Below are positions 56,724-64,000 of a stretch of DNA of 64,000 bases, piece after piece. Numbering within the stretch: the stretch's first letter is position 1; every line of letters starts with the position of its first letter. Source of the stretch: Roseovarius sp. 217 (GTDB lineage: Bacteria > Pseudomonadota > Alphaproteobacteria > Rhodobacterales > Rhodobacteraceae); assembly GCF_000152845.1 (NCBI RefSeq), contig NZ_CH902584.1, forward strand, positions 732,620 through 796,619, read 5' to 3'. Position numbers and translations under genes: made by a program. Under the pieces are notes generated by a model. The model was not told the DNA's origin. It searched no databases and was given only the letters and a program-made list of their open reading frames with translations.

Positions 56724-57185
56724 TCAGAACTTGCGCAAGATTTCCTGCAAGTCAGGTTCATCCACCAACTTGGCCGCTTTGCGCGGAGTCACCCAGATGC
56801 GCCGCCGCTCTCGCACCTCGGGAAAGGTGTCCTTCATTTCGCCTTTGCGCAGGCGGATCTTGAATAGGTCCGCCTCGACCGGCAGTGCCGTGCCGCTGGT
56901 CAATCCCTTGTCATACGCGAACCGTCCGACGTAGCGCGCCTTGTCCGCATCGGCAAGCACGCCTGCCTCTTCCCAAGCCTCTTGCAAGGCGGATTGCGCT
57001 GCTGTGAGTCCCGTGATCGGCCAGCCCTTGGGCACGACCCAACGTCCTGTGTCACGGCTCGTGATCAGCAAGACTTCCTTGCGCCCCTTGTGCTTGCGCC
57101 AGCATAGGGCCGCCACCTGCATATTGGGTGGAATCGGAGGAAAGATGACCGCGCCGGGCGCGGTCTGAGGAAAGACTTGGCTCAT
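56724..57185 (-). CDS. Nudix hydrolase, second paralogue
   Basis: A 153-residue Nudix protein clearly paralogous to the one at 5005-5463. Shared segments are EVLLITSRDTGRWVVPKGWPI, ALQEAWEEAGV and EVRERRRIWVTPRKAA. As in the other copy, the Arg of the Nudix box is Gln while the catalytic EAWEE is kept. The N-terminus differs (a Pro-rich PGAVIFPPIPPNM instead of a basic stretch). Convergent with mch, 7 bases between stops. Confidence 0.88.
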   Translation of the reverse strand: MSQVFPQTAPGAVIFPPIPPNMQVAALCWRKHKGRKEVLLITSRDTGRWVVPKGWPITGLTAAQSALQEAWEEAGVLADADKARYVGRFAYDKGLTSGTALPVEADLFKIRLRKGEMKDTFPEVRERRRIWVTPRKAAKLVDEPDLQEILRKF

Positions 57186-57254
57186 TATGATTTGCTCTGC
57201 TCGGGCAAAATTGTTCTAGCACTATACATAGGACTGAATGTCGCAAAATTCAAA

Positions 57255-59711
57255 TCACGCGTTGTTGCGAGGCTTGGCACGTAATGTGGGGTCCGCTTGG
57301 GTTGGATCTTCGGGCCAGGGATGCCGGGGATAGCGGCCGCGCATGTCCTTGCGCACATCCGCATAGGAACTGGCCCAGAAGCCGGGAATGTCCAGAGTCG
57401 TTTGCACCGGGCGATTTCCCGGCGATAGCAGCGTCACGCGCAAGGGTGTCCGCCCCACCATGGGATGGGTTGTCTGGCCAAACATTTCCTGCAAACGCAG
57501 GGTGATCTCGGGATGCTCGCCGCTGTAATCTATCGGGATATTGCGCCCGAGGGGTGTGGTGAACTGTGCCGGGGCTGCGTGGTCAAGCATCTGCATCTCG
57601 TCCCAGCTCAGACGCGCCCGCAGAGCGTTGAGCATGTCAAACCGTTTCCAGTCTTGGGCGGCCCGAACCCCAGTCAGATAGGGCAGGAGCCAGTCCTCCA
57701 GACTGTCCATCAGCGCTGTCTCTGACATGTCCGGGAGTGTCTCTCCGCCATCGCGCAGCAATAGAACGCGCGCAACAAACCTCCGCGCCGGGTCGGACCA
57801 CGACAGCCCCAGATCACGCACCCCATCCAGCATGGCGCGTGCGATGGTATCCTCGGGTGCGTCTTTCCAATGGCGGTCGTCCAGAACCAGCGCGCCCAGT
57901 CTTTCTTGAGCGCGCGCCACAACGCGCCGCTCGCGTTTGTCCCAAAAGCAGACATCTTGCCACGTGATGCGATCCGCAAATAGCCCGCGAACCTCGGCTT
58001 CGGAAATTGTGATGGCTTGCCGGACGCGTGCCTCGCGCGGGTTGCCATCCAGATCGGTTGCCACGATCAGGCGCGCTTGTCCCATGGGGTCCGCATCCGG
58101 CAGGATCGCGCCTTTGCCCCCTGACAGCACATAGCGCGGCTCATCGCCCTTGCGGCGCAGGCCAATTCGGTCGGGATAGGCAAGTGCTGCACATTCGGCG
58201 TCACTCATGTCGGCATCAGGTGAAGTCCTGGATTGAGATGCAAGTCGCCGGGCTTCAACCTTGATCCGCTCCAACGTGCCACGGTGGACCGCGTGCGAGT
58301 GCCGGGCCTCATACCCGCGAAGATCGCGCAGGGCAGCCAGCCGGAGCGCCAAGTCGACAGGCGCACCACGCCCCAGCGGGTCGCGTTCGGCCAAGAGGGC
58401 AGCCATCAACGCCGCCTTTGGACCAGCCCATGCCAGCATATGCGCCAGACGCGGGTGCAACGGCAGGGCCGCAAGCGTCTTGCCGTGCGCGGTGATCCGG
58501 CCAGCGACATCCAGAGCGCCCAGGTGTCGCAAGAGCGTCTGAGCCTCGACATAGGCACCGGGATTGGGCGGTGTGAGGAGCGGCACATCCTCTGGCGCGG
58601 CCCCCCAGAGCGCCAGTTCCAGCGCCAGACCGGCCAGATCCGCCGCCTCAATCTCGGCTGGGGGAAAGGCTTGCAAAGCACCCTCTTCGCCCTTGGTCCA
58701 GAGCCGATAGCAGCGTCCCTCGGCCACACGGCCTGCACGACCGGCGCGCTGCGTCGCCTCGGCACGGGTCACCGGCTCTGTCACCAACCGTGACATGCCA
58801 GAGCCCGGATCAAACCGTGCCCGACGGGACCGGCCCCCGTCAACCACGACACGAATGTCTTCGATCGTGAGAGACGTCTCGGCGATGGCCGTGGCCAAGA
58901 CAACCTTGCGACCTTGCTCCATCGGGGCGATGGCGGCGCGCTGAGCGGCAAACTCCATCGCGCCGAAGAGCGGGCGCAGGTGGCAGTCCCCGGGCAGACC
59001 TGGACGCAACAGGGCTTCAACTCGGCGAATCTCTCCCTCGCCGGGAAGAAAGACCAGGATGCCGCCCGTCGTCTCTGCTGTGGCCTCTGCCACAAGATCG
59101 GCCAATGCCTCTTCAAAGCGGTGTGTCTTGGACCGGGGACGGTCGCGCCAGCGGATTTCAACCGGATAGGTGCGCCCCTGCGAGGTGATCATGGGGGCGT
59201 CGCCCATCAGATGCGCAACCGGCGCGGCATCGAGTGTGGCGGACATGACCAGCAGGATCAGATCGTCGCGGAGCGCGCCCGCGACCTCGAGACAGAGAGC
59301 CAGCCCCAGATCGGCATTGAGCGAGCGTTCGTGAAATTCATCAAAGATCACCGCACCCACGCCGCGCAACTCGGGATCGGATTGGATCATGCGGGTCAAT
59401 ATCCCCTCTGTCACCACCTCAATGCGGGTTTGCTCCCCCACACGCGCCTCGCCGCGTACCCTGTAACCGACGGTTTCACCGGGGTTTTGCCCAAGGCTCT
59501 GCGCCATCCGCTCGGCTGCGGCGCGGGCCGCAAGGCGACGCGGCTCGAGCATCAGGATACGTTGGTCAGTCAGTCCGGCCTGCAACATCTCGAGCGGCAC
59601 GACCGTGGTCTTGCCCGCACCGGGCGGGGCCTGAAGGACCGCGCGGCGACGGGAACGCAACGCGTCAAGCAGGGCCGGAATGGCATCATGGATGGGTAAT
59701 GCGGGCGTCAT
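57255..59711 (-). CDS. hrpB: ATP-dependent helicase HrpB
   Basis: A DEAH-type helicase of 818 residues, the normal HrpB length. Walker A QAPPGAGKTTVVPLEML is near residue 28, the DEFH box AVIFDEFHERSLNADLG near residue 115, motif III VMSATLDAAPV, and motif VI QRAGRAGRVAEGRCYRLW. The C-terminal HrpB domain ends in RDMRGRYPRHPWPEDP. The biological role is poorly known. ATG at 59711 (TPALPIHDAIPALL) is chosen; the open frame upstream lacks family character. Confidence 0.92.
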   Translation of the reverse strand: MTPALPIHDAIPALLDALRSRRRAVLQAPPGAGKTTVVPLEMLQAGLTDQRILMLEPRRLAARAAAERMAQSLGQNPGETVGYRVRGEARVGEQTRIEVVTEGILTRMIQSDPELRGVGAVIFDEFHERSLNADLGLALCLEVAGALRDDLILLVMSATLDAAPVAHLMGDAPMITSQGRTYPVEIRWRDRPRSKTHRFEEALADLVAEATAETTGGILVFLPGEGEIRRVEALLRPGLPGDCHLRPLFGAMEFAAQRAAIAPMEQGRKVVLATAIAETSLTIEDIRVVVDGGRSRRARFDPGSGMSRLVTEPVTRAEATQRAGRAGRVAEGRCYRLWTKGEEGALQAFPPAEIEAADLAGLALELALWGAAPEDVPLLTPPNPGAYVEAQTLLRHLGALDVAGRITAHGKTLAALPLHPRLAHMLAWAGPKAALMAALLAERDPLGRGAPVDLALRLAALRDLRGYEARHSHAVHRGTLERIKVEARRLASQSRTSPDADMSDAECAALAYPDRIGLRRKGDEPRYVLSGGKGAILPDADPMGQARLIVATDLDGNPREARVRQAITISEAEVRGLFADRITWQDVCFWDKRERRVVARAQERLGALVLDDRHWKDAPEDTIARAMLDGVRDLGLSWSDPARRFVARVLLLRDGGETLPDMSETALMDSLEDWLLPYLTGVRAAQDWKRFDMLNALRARLSWDEMQMLDHAAPAQFTTPLGRNIPIDYSGEHPEITLRLQEMFGQTTHPMVGRTPLRVTLLSPGNRPVQTTLDIPGFWASSYADVRKDMRGRYPRHPWPEDPTQADPTLRAKPRNNA

Positions 59712-59825
59712 GCCCGCGTTATCGGGCATCGGCGCAGGCTTGGCCAGAGGGTTGAGGTCTCTCGGCTCTAGACAAGGCCCGTCGGGCCAAGGCATGAAGG
59801 CACGCGAGGACAAGAAGGGCAGCGC

Positions 59826-60800
59826 ATGGATATTGCGGACATCGCAGACAAGATCATCGCGGGCGACCGGCGGGCGTTGGCGCGGGCGATCACCTTGATC
59901 GAGAGTGCGAGACCCGATCACCGCGCTCAGGCTGCGGATCTGATGGAAGTGTTGAAGCGTGTCGGCAAGCAAGCTGTGCGCATCGGCCTCTCGGGCACGC
60001 CGGGGGTGGGAAAATCCACCTTCATCGAGAGTTTCGGTATGATGCTGACCGGACGGGGTCTGCGGGTGGCGGTGCTGGCGGTTGATCCATCCTCGGCGCG
60101 CTCTGGCGGCTCGATCCTCGGCGACAAGACGCGGATGGAGCGGCTGAGCCGCGATCCGGCGGCCTTTATCCGCCCCTCCCCCAGCCAGAGCCATCTGGGC
60201 GGCGTGGCACGCCGCACGCGCGAGGCGGTGGCGCTCTGCGAGGCGGCTGGGTTTGACGTGGTGTTGATCGAGACGGTTGGGGTGGGTCAATCCGAGACTG
60301 TGGTCGCGGAAATGTCTGATATCTTTGTGCTTTTGTTGGCCCCAGCGGGCGGGGACGAGTTGCAGGGCGTCAAGCGCGGCATCATGGAAATGGCCGATCT
60401 CATTCTGGTGAACAAGGCTGATGGCGATCTCAAACCGGCGGCGCTGCGGACCTGTTCGGATTATGCAGGCGCTTTACGCCTTCTGCGCAAGCGGCCTCAA
60501 GATCCCGACGGCTATCCCAAGGCGATGACGGTTTCGGCCCTACAGGATGAAGGTCTGCAAAGGGCATGGGACGAGATGACCGCGCTGGTGGAGTGGCGGC
60601 GCGAGACCGGGCATTTCGACGGGCGCCGGGCGGAGCAGGCGCGCTATTGGTTCGCACAGGAGGTGCGTCAGGGTCTCTTGGCGCAACTGGAAACACCGGC
60701 TGCCAAAGCTGCGATGCAGGAGTACGCCGCGCGCGTCGCGGCGGGAGATATCACGCCAACGGTGGCTGCGGCCGCGGTTCTGAGCCAAGTCAAAGGTTAG
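59826..60800 (+). CDS. meaB: MeaB/ArgK GTPase, methylmalonyl-CoA mutase chaperone
   Basis: A 324-residue G3E GTPase that protects and reactivates B12-dependent acyl-CoA mutases. P-loop GLSGTPGVGKSTFIE near residue 55, VAVLAVDPSSARSGGSILGDKTRM, the G3-like ETVGVGQSETVV and the base-recognition LVNKADGD are all present. It fits the mcl2-mch genes upstream: methylmalonyl-CoA and ethylmalonyl-CoA mutases are steps of the same pathway. It is divergent from hrpB. Confidence 0.94.
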   Translation: MDIADIADKIIAGDRRALARAITLIESARPDHRAQAADLMEVLKRVGKQAVRIGLSGTPGVGKSTFIESFGMMLTGRGLRVAVLAVDPSSARSGGSILGDKTRMERLSRDPAAFIRPSPSQSHLGGVARRTREAVALCEAAGFDVVLIETVGVGQSETVVAEMSDIFVLLLAPAGGDELQGVKRGIMEMADLILVNKADGDLKPAALRTCSDYAGALRLLRKRPQDPDGYPKAMTVSALQDEGLQRAWDEMTALVEWRRETGHFDGRRAEQARYWFAQEVRQGLLAQLETPAAKAAMQEYAARVAAGDITPTVAAAAVLSQVKG

Positions 60801-60804
60801 ATTT

Positions 60805-61050
60805 TCATTTGCTTTCAGGGGGTTGAATGTAAACCCCTTCAGGCAGATCAAGCGCCGCTCTGAGGTCTCTCAATTGGGCCATGGACAGGGTGATCTTTTG
60901 CATGCCGTCCGAGCGCGGATCATATTGCTCGATGGTCACACATTCTTCAAACGCATTTATTATCACATCTTCGCCCAAGGGCGCAGTACCCTCATCGACG
61001 AGGGTTATCACGGTGGAGTCAAACTCGTGTTCGATGGAAAACATATCCAT
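60805..61050 (-). CDS. Small conserved-looking protein of unknown function
   Basis: An 81-residue acidic protein, MDMFSIEHEFDSTVITLVDEG, with a C-terminal AQLRDLRAALDLPEGVYIQPP. No signal peptide or membrane segment. Not recognised as a named family. The frame has the codon character of its neighbours, and it ends 4 bases from the convergent meaB stop. It shares an upstream region of about 117 bases with the M48 protease gene. Confidence 0.65.
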   Translation of the reverse strand: MDMFSIEHEFDSTVITLVDEGTAPLGEDVIINAFEECVTIEQYDPRSDGMQKITLSMAQLRDLRAALDLPEGVYIQPPESK

Positions 61051-61167
61051 AGAGTACTGCGTTGGCGGGTCTTTGCAAGGGGGAGGAGTCTGGATGCAAA
61101 AGGGCTGTAAGTGTCGCAAAACCCTGATAGGTTGGGCCCTGATCTTGGAACTGGCAGGGGTGTTGTG

Positions 61168-61878
61168 ATGCGGTGGATGTCTGTTTTTGGTCTTCTGGCG
61201 CTCGTCGGTTGCGTCGAGGTTGTGGAACAGGGGCCTGTCAGCCGCCCGGCACCGCAAGGCACATCGCGGCCAGTGGCGACAACCCCGACGCGGGCGCAGG
61301 TGGATCAATTTATTTCGGTTGTTCAACGGGTTGAGCCTGTTGCAGAGCGGGAGTGCCGCGCCCGGGCACCCGGTCAGAACTGCGACTTCCGGATCGTTGT
61401 GGATGACCGACCGGGGCAACCACCGAATGCCTATCAGACTTTGGATAAGAGCGGTCAGCCCATTCTGGCCTTTACGCTACCGCTGATTGCGCAGGTGCGC
61501 AATCGTGACGAACTGGCCTTTGTCATGGGGCATGAGGCGGCACACCACATCTCGGGGCATATTCCGCGTCAGCAACAGAATGCTGCGGCGGGAGCAATCC
61601 TGTTGGGGGGATTGGCGGCGATCACGGGCGCCAGTCAGACCATGGTGGATCAGGCGGTCGACATTGGGGCCGGGGTTGGTGCGCGGAGTTACTCCAAGAA
61701 TTTTGAATTGGAGGCGGATGGATTGGGCACGATCATCACCCATCGAGCCGGTTACAATCCGGTCAAAGGTGCTGAATACTTTACACAAATTCCTGATCCA
61801 GGGAACCGCTTTCTTGGGACGCATCCGCCGAATGCGCAGCGGATTGAAACCGTGCGGCGGGTGGCGGCCGGGCTGTAA
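61168..61878 (+). CDS. M48 family metalloprotease, lipoprotein
   Basis: A 236-residue zinc protease exported as a lipoprotein: the signal LLALVGC is a lipobox with Cys near residue 15. The zinc motif is MGHEAAHHISGH (HExxH), and the third ligand Glu is in FELEADGLG. It resembles the Oma1/BepA/LoiP group of periplasmic proteases and may act in envelope protein quality control. Its TAA stop overlaps the next ATG by one base. Confidence 0.88.
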   Translation: MRWMSVFGLLALVGCVEVVEQGPVSRPAPQGTSRPVATTPTRAQVDQFISVVQRVEPVAERECRARAPGQNCDFRIVVDDRPGQPPNAYQTLDKSGQPILAFTLPLIAQVRNRDELAFVMGHEAAHHISGHIPRQQQNAAAGAILLGGLAAITGASQTMVDQAVDIGAGVGARSYSKNFELEADGLGTIITHRAGYNPVKGAEYFTQIPDPGNRFLGTHPPNAQRIETVRRVAAGL

Positions 61879-62234
61879 TGCGGCAGTTGAAGGGTGTCGT
61901 CAGTGACCGGGGATCGAGCTATGCGGTCTCGGGCGGGGTGGCCTGCGACCGGGACGCCGTGGATGAATTCCTCAAGTTGTTGAAAAAAGACAAGAAATTT
62001 GCCCGCGCCACGCATAACACCTGGGCTGTTTTGCTCAGAGACGGTACCCCGCTGAAGGGCGATGATGGCGAGGCTGGCGCAGGGCAGGTGATCCTGCGCA
62101 TGCTGGAACGCGCCGATTTGCGCGATCATCTTGTTGTCGTAACCCGTTGGTATGGCGGGAAAAAGCTGGGTGGTGACCGGTTTCGCCATGTGCAGGACTG
62201 CGTGCGTGCCTATTTGGAGGAGAGCCCGGATTGA
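61878..62234 (+). CDS. YigZ/IMPACT family protein
   Basis: A 118-residue UPF0029 N-terminal domain protein. RATHNTWAVLLRDGTPLKGDDGEAGAGQ and VVTRWYGGKKLGGDRFRHVQDCV are the family signatures. IMPACT/YigZ proteins have been linked to translation regulation; the bacterial role is unclear. This version lacks the second (C-terminal) domain of YigZ. Coupled to the protease gene by TAATG. Confidence 0.85.
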   Translation: MRQLKGVVSDRGSSYAVSGGVACDRDAVDEFLKLLKKDKKFARATHNTWAVLLRDGTPLKGDDGEAGAGQVILRMLERADLRDHLVVVTRWYGGKKLGGDRFRHVQDCVRAYLEESPD

Positions 62235-62297
62235 TCTAGGTCAAGGTGCGGCGTGGCTTTCGAAGGCAAACTGGCGTGGCAGCAAAGGGGAATTGGC

Positions 62298-62561
62298 ATG
62301 CAAAGCACGACGACCTTGAAACGTCACGCGCAGTTGGTGGATCAGATGGCCAGCAGCTTGGGCGTTGATTTAGAACAGAAAATCATGGAAGGCCATCTGA
62401 CGATGGAGGCCTTGAGCGATGTGGTTCTGGCCTGCACCGGCTGTTCAAATCCCGAGGCTTGTGGCCATTGGTTGGAAGAGAACAAGGTTGCGACGGCGAC
62501 CCCGGATTACTGTCGGAACAGCAACGTTTTTGATTTGCTGATCGCGGGCAAACACGCCTGA
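62298..62561 (+). CDS. DUF6455 family Cys-containing protein
   Basis: An 87-residue protein with a compact cysteine cluster, CTGCSNPEACGHWLEEN then DYCRNS, four Cys that could bind iron-sulfur or zinc. Size and pattern match the DUF6455 family of Rhodobacteraceae; the function is unknown. AAGGGG lies before the ATG. Convergent with the hemolysin-III type gene; the 66-base gap holds a 7-base GCACGCG/CGCGTGC stem (62604-62620). Confidence 0.8.
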   Translation: MQSTTTLKRHAQLVDQMASSLGVDLEQKIMEGHLTMEALSDVVLACTGCSNPEACGHWLEENKVATATPDYCRNSNVFDLLIAGKHA

Positions 62562-62627
62562 CCGGAAGGTACAGGATGTACCAAACGTACGCGGCTTTTG
62601 TACGCACGCGGTGCGCGTGCCGATGAC

Positions 62628-63269
62628 TCAGAGGCGTGCGCCGAGCGCAGAGGCAATCCCGAAGAAGAAACACGCCGTGGCCAGAGCCACGAAGAGATGC
62701 CAGATGGCATTCGAAAAGCGCAAGCTCTCCCACGCGTAGAACACGACACCGAAGGTGTAGAGCAGACCGCCCGCCAGAAGAAGCCCGAGGCTGTGACCCG
62801 GCAGAATCGGAGTGAGCGGGATAAAGAGCGCCACCCCGATCCATCCAAGCGCCACATAGGGCATCCAGCCGGTCGGCATCTGGCCCGGTTTGGCCCTGAT
62901 CTTGGTCACGGCACCAAAGATCGCGAGCAGCCACACCAACGCAAGAACGACATAGCCAAAGGCGGTGCCCAAAAGCACGCTGAGCGGCGTGAAGGTGCCC
63001 GCGATTTTCACATAGATCGCGGCGTGATCAAGGCGACGCAGGATGGGCCGGGCGGCGGTATGGGCATAGAGATGATAGGCCGCAGAGGCGCCCAGCATTA
63101 ACAAGAGCGCGCCGGAATAGACGATGGTCGAAGCCAGCGTGACCCCATCCATGCGCAGCGCCCACATGGCAAAGAGCACGCCCACACCGGTGAGCGCCGC
63201 CAGCAGGCCGACAATATGCACCGCCCCGTCAGCAAGACGTTCGGCGCGGGAATAGGCGGGATAGGACAT
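62628..63269 (-). CDS. Hemolysin III / PAQR family membrane protein
   Basis: A 213-residue protein with seven hydrophobic segments. AERLADGAVHIVGLLAALTG opens it, SAAYHLYAH and RRLDHAAIYVKIAGTFTPL carry the conserved Ser/His/Asp, and FSNAIWHLFVALA has the last His of the proposed metal site (CREST superfamily). Despite the name, a hemolytic role is not implied. ATG at 63269 (SYPAYSRAER) chosen; an in-frame ATG at 63278 is possible. Confidence 0.88.
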   Translation of the reverse strand: MSYPAYSRAERLADGAVHIVGLLAALTGVGVLFAMWALRMDGVTLASTIVYSGALLLMLGASAAYHLYAHTAARPILRRLDHAAIYVKIAGTFTPLSVLLGTAFGYVVLALVWLLAIFGAVTKIRAKPGQMPTGWMPYVALGWIGVALFIPLTPILPGHSLGLLLAGGLLYTFGVVFYAWESLRFSNAIWHLFVALATACFFFGIASALGARL

Positions 63270-63464
63270 GTCAATCATCCGGTCTGTTTGGCAGAAGTGT
63301 ATTAATTTTTCTATGAGCTGTCTCACGATATGGTTGGAGTCCGCAGAATTTCGTGGCGTTTTGAGGGTGACGTTGCGGCAATCCCGGCGCAGCGAAAAAA
63401 AGAATCGAGTCGCACCCCACCGCAGGATTTGCGATAGTATGCGCTGCAACAAAGGAGTGTGATC

Positions 63465-63845
63465 ATGAATCGCCGTCTTGTTCTGGGTTTTGTGAGCGCC
63501 GGAATGCTCACCCTTGGCTGGCCGGTCACCGCGCAAACCGCGCAGATGAGCGCCGCCGAAATCACCGCGTTGTTGTCTGGCAACACCATTGTCGGGAATT
63601 GGTCCGGCACCGACTATCGGCAGTTCTTTGAGGCCGATGGCCGCACGGTCTATATGCTCGGCGATGGCCGCCGTGACGATGGCCAATGGCGCGTGAGTGC
63701 CGAAACGAACGACTATGAAAGCTGGTGGCGCAGCACCGGCTGGACGCCCTATGCCATGGTGCGCACCGATGCAGGCGGCTATGCGTGGATCAATGGCGAC
63801 CGGCTCGAGCCCTTCGAGGTGCTGAGCGGGCGGCAGATCGAGTAA
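63465..63845 (+). CDS. Exported protein of unknown function
   Basis: A 126-residue protein with signal peptide (NRRLVLGFVSAGMLTLGWPVTAQ). The mature part contains LSGNTIVGNWSGTDYRQFFEADGRTVY, GQWRVSAETNDYESWW and a C-terminal EPFEVLSGRQ. Repeated Trp and Gly suggest a small lipocalin-like beta structure, inferred only. AAGGAG lies 7 bases before the ATG. It is divergent from the hemolysin-III gene (195-base gap with no other feature). Confidence 0.75.
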   Translation: MNRRLVLGFVSAGMLTLGWPVTAQTAQMSAAEITALLSGNTIVGNWSGTDYRQFFEADGRTVYMLGDGRRDDGQWRVSAETNDYESWWRSTGWTPYAMVRTDAGGYAWINGDRLEPFEVLSGRQIE

Positions 63846-63887
63846 GCGCCCGCGCTCTGACAGGAGCACGAGCCACCTTTCCCAAAG

Positions 63888-64000
63888 TCAGTTCACCAGA
63901 TTGGCTGGCGTTTCCCCGGCAAAGAAGGCGCGCAGGTTCTCGACCGCCATCAACCCCATCGCCTCGCGCACTTCGAGGGCTGCGGTGCCCAAATGCGGCA
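63888..64000 (-). CDS. D-2-hydroxyacid dehydrogenase (glyoxylate reductase-like), C-terminal part
   Basis: Only the last 37 residues lie in the window: PHLGTAALEVREAMGLMAVENL then AFFAGETPANLVN and stop. The PHxGTAxxExRxxMG segment contains the conserved active-site His region of the D-2-hydroxyacid dehydrogenase family, of which glyoxylate/hydroxypyruvate reductase is the nearest type. The start lies beyond the right edge. Confidence 0.82.
   Translation of the reverse strand, partial: PHLGTAALEVREAMGLMAVENLRAFFAGETPANLVN

Noticed and set aside
57255-60290. HrpB frame extended to 60290
   Set aside because: The extra N-terminal part is antisense to meaB and unlike any helicase; HrpB begins at 59711.
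62604-62620. GCACGCG/CGCGTGC stem as a terminator
   Set aside because: The stem is only 7 bases and no T tract follows on either strand, so it is mentioned only with the DUF6455 gene.

Overview
The window looks like a chromosomal segment of a marine-type alphaproteobacterium of the family Rhodobacteraceae (Roseobacter group). The evidence is gene content and order plus high-GC codon use: a short-form HisG with HisZ, the mdh-sucCD-sucAB-lpd block with DUF805 and MAPEG genes embedded in it, the psd-pssA-pmtA lipid operon, an ethylmalonyl-CoA-pathway cluster (mcl2-nnrU-DUF1737-mch) with meaB nearby, and an intein-bearing B12-dependent ribonucleotide reductase. No rRNA, tRNA, CRISPR array, prophage or intact insertion sequence was seen. 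This is mostly core metabolism.

Layout. 1-950: end of a DUF808 membrane protein, then about 685 bases without an intact gene that look like a decayed reading frame. 950-8.9 kb: a DUF1489 gene divergent from nrdJ (class II ribonucleotide reductase interrupted by a homing-endonuclease intein exactly at the radical cysteine), a Nudix hydrolase, a phosphate permease and two tandem paralogous outer-membrane barrel proteins. 8.9-16 kb: hisS-hisZ-hisG with overlapping stops and starts, slyX-like, and dnaE. 16.1-23 kb: a collapsed xanthine dehydrogenase locus (fragments of xdhA, xdhB and xdhC joined by in-frame deletions, one frameshift and one inserted intergenic repeat), followed by an intact BMP-type nucleoside/purine ABC importer. 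23-25.1 kb: phosphatidylethanolamine and phosphatidylcholine synthesis. 25.2-31.3 kb: aldo/keto reductase, DUF938 methyltransferase, AhpD-like protein, DUF937 protein, GH25 lysozyme-like protein and an FAD/GcvT-type methylamine dehydrogenase.

31.5-41.5 kb: panBC, an M20 deacylase, nitronate monooxygenase, gph-rpe, a zinc-ribbon membrane protein, ftsE-ftsX-plsC and a fatty-acid-hydroxylase/sterol-desaturase family protein. 41.6-52.6 kb: the TCA block on the minus strand (mdh, sucC, sucD, DUF805, sucA, sucB, MAPEG, lpd), with a striking inverted repeat upstream of sucC. 52.8-64 kb: TauE-type exporter, the mcl2-nnrU-DUF1737-mch operon, a second Nudix paralogue, hrpB, meaB, an M48 lipoprotein protease, a YigZ-like protein, a DUF6455 protein, a hemolysin-III family protein and the end of a 2-hydroxyacid dehydrogenase.

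How it fits together: mcl2, mch and meaB belong to acetyl-CoA assimilation through the ethylmalonyl-CoA pathway, which feeds glyoxylate, succinyl-CoA and malate into the TCA enzymes encoded next door. The most unusual points are the intein at the catalytic cysteine of NrdJ, the patchwork collapse of xdhABC beside a preserved importer, the nested palindromic operator upstream of sucC, and a 53-base exact duplication between the two lipoyl domains of sucB.
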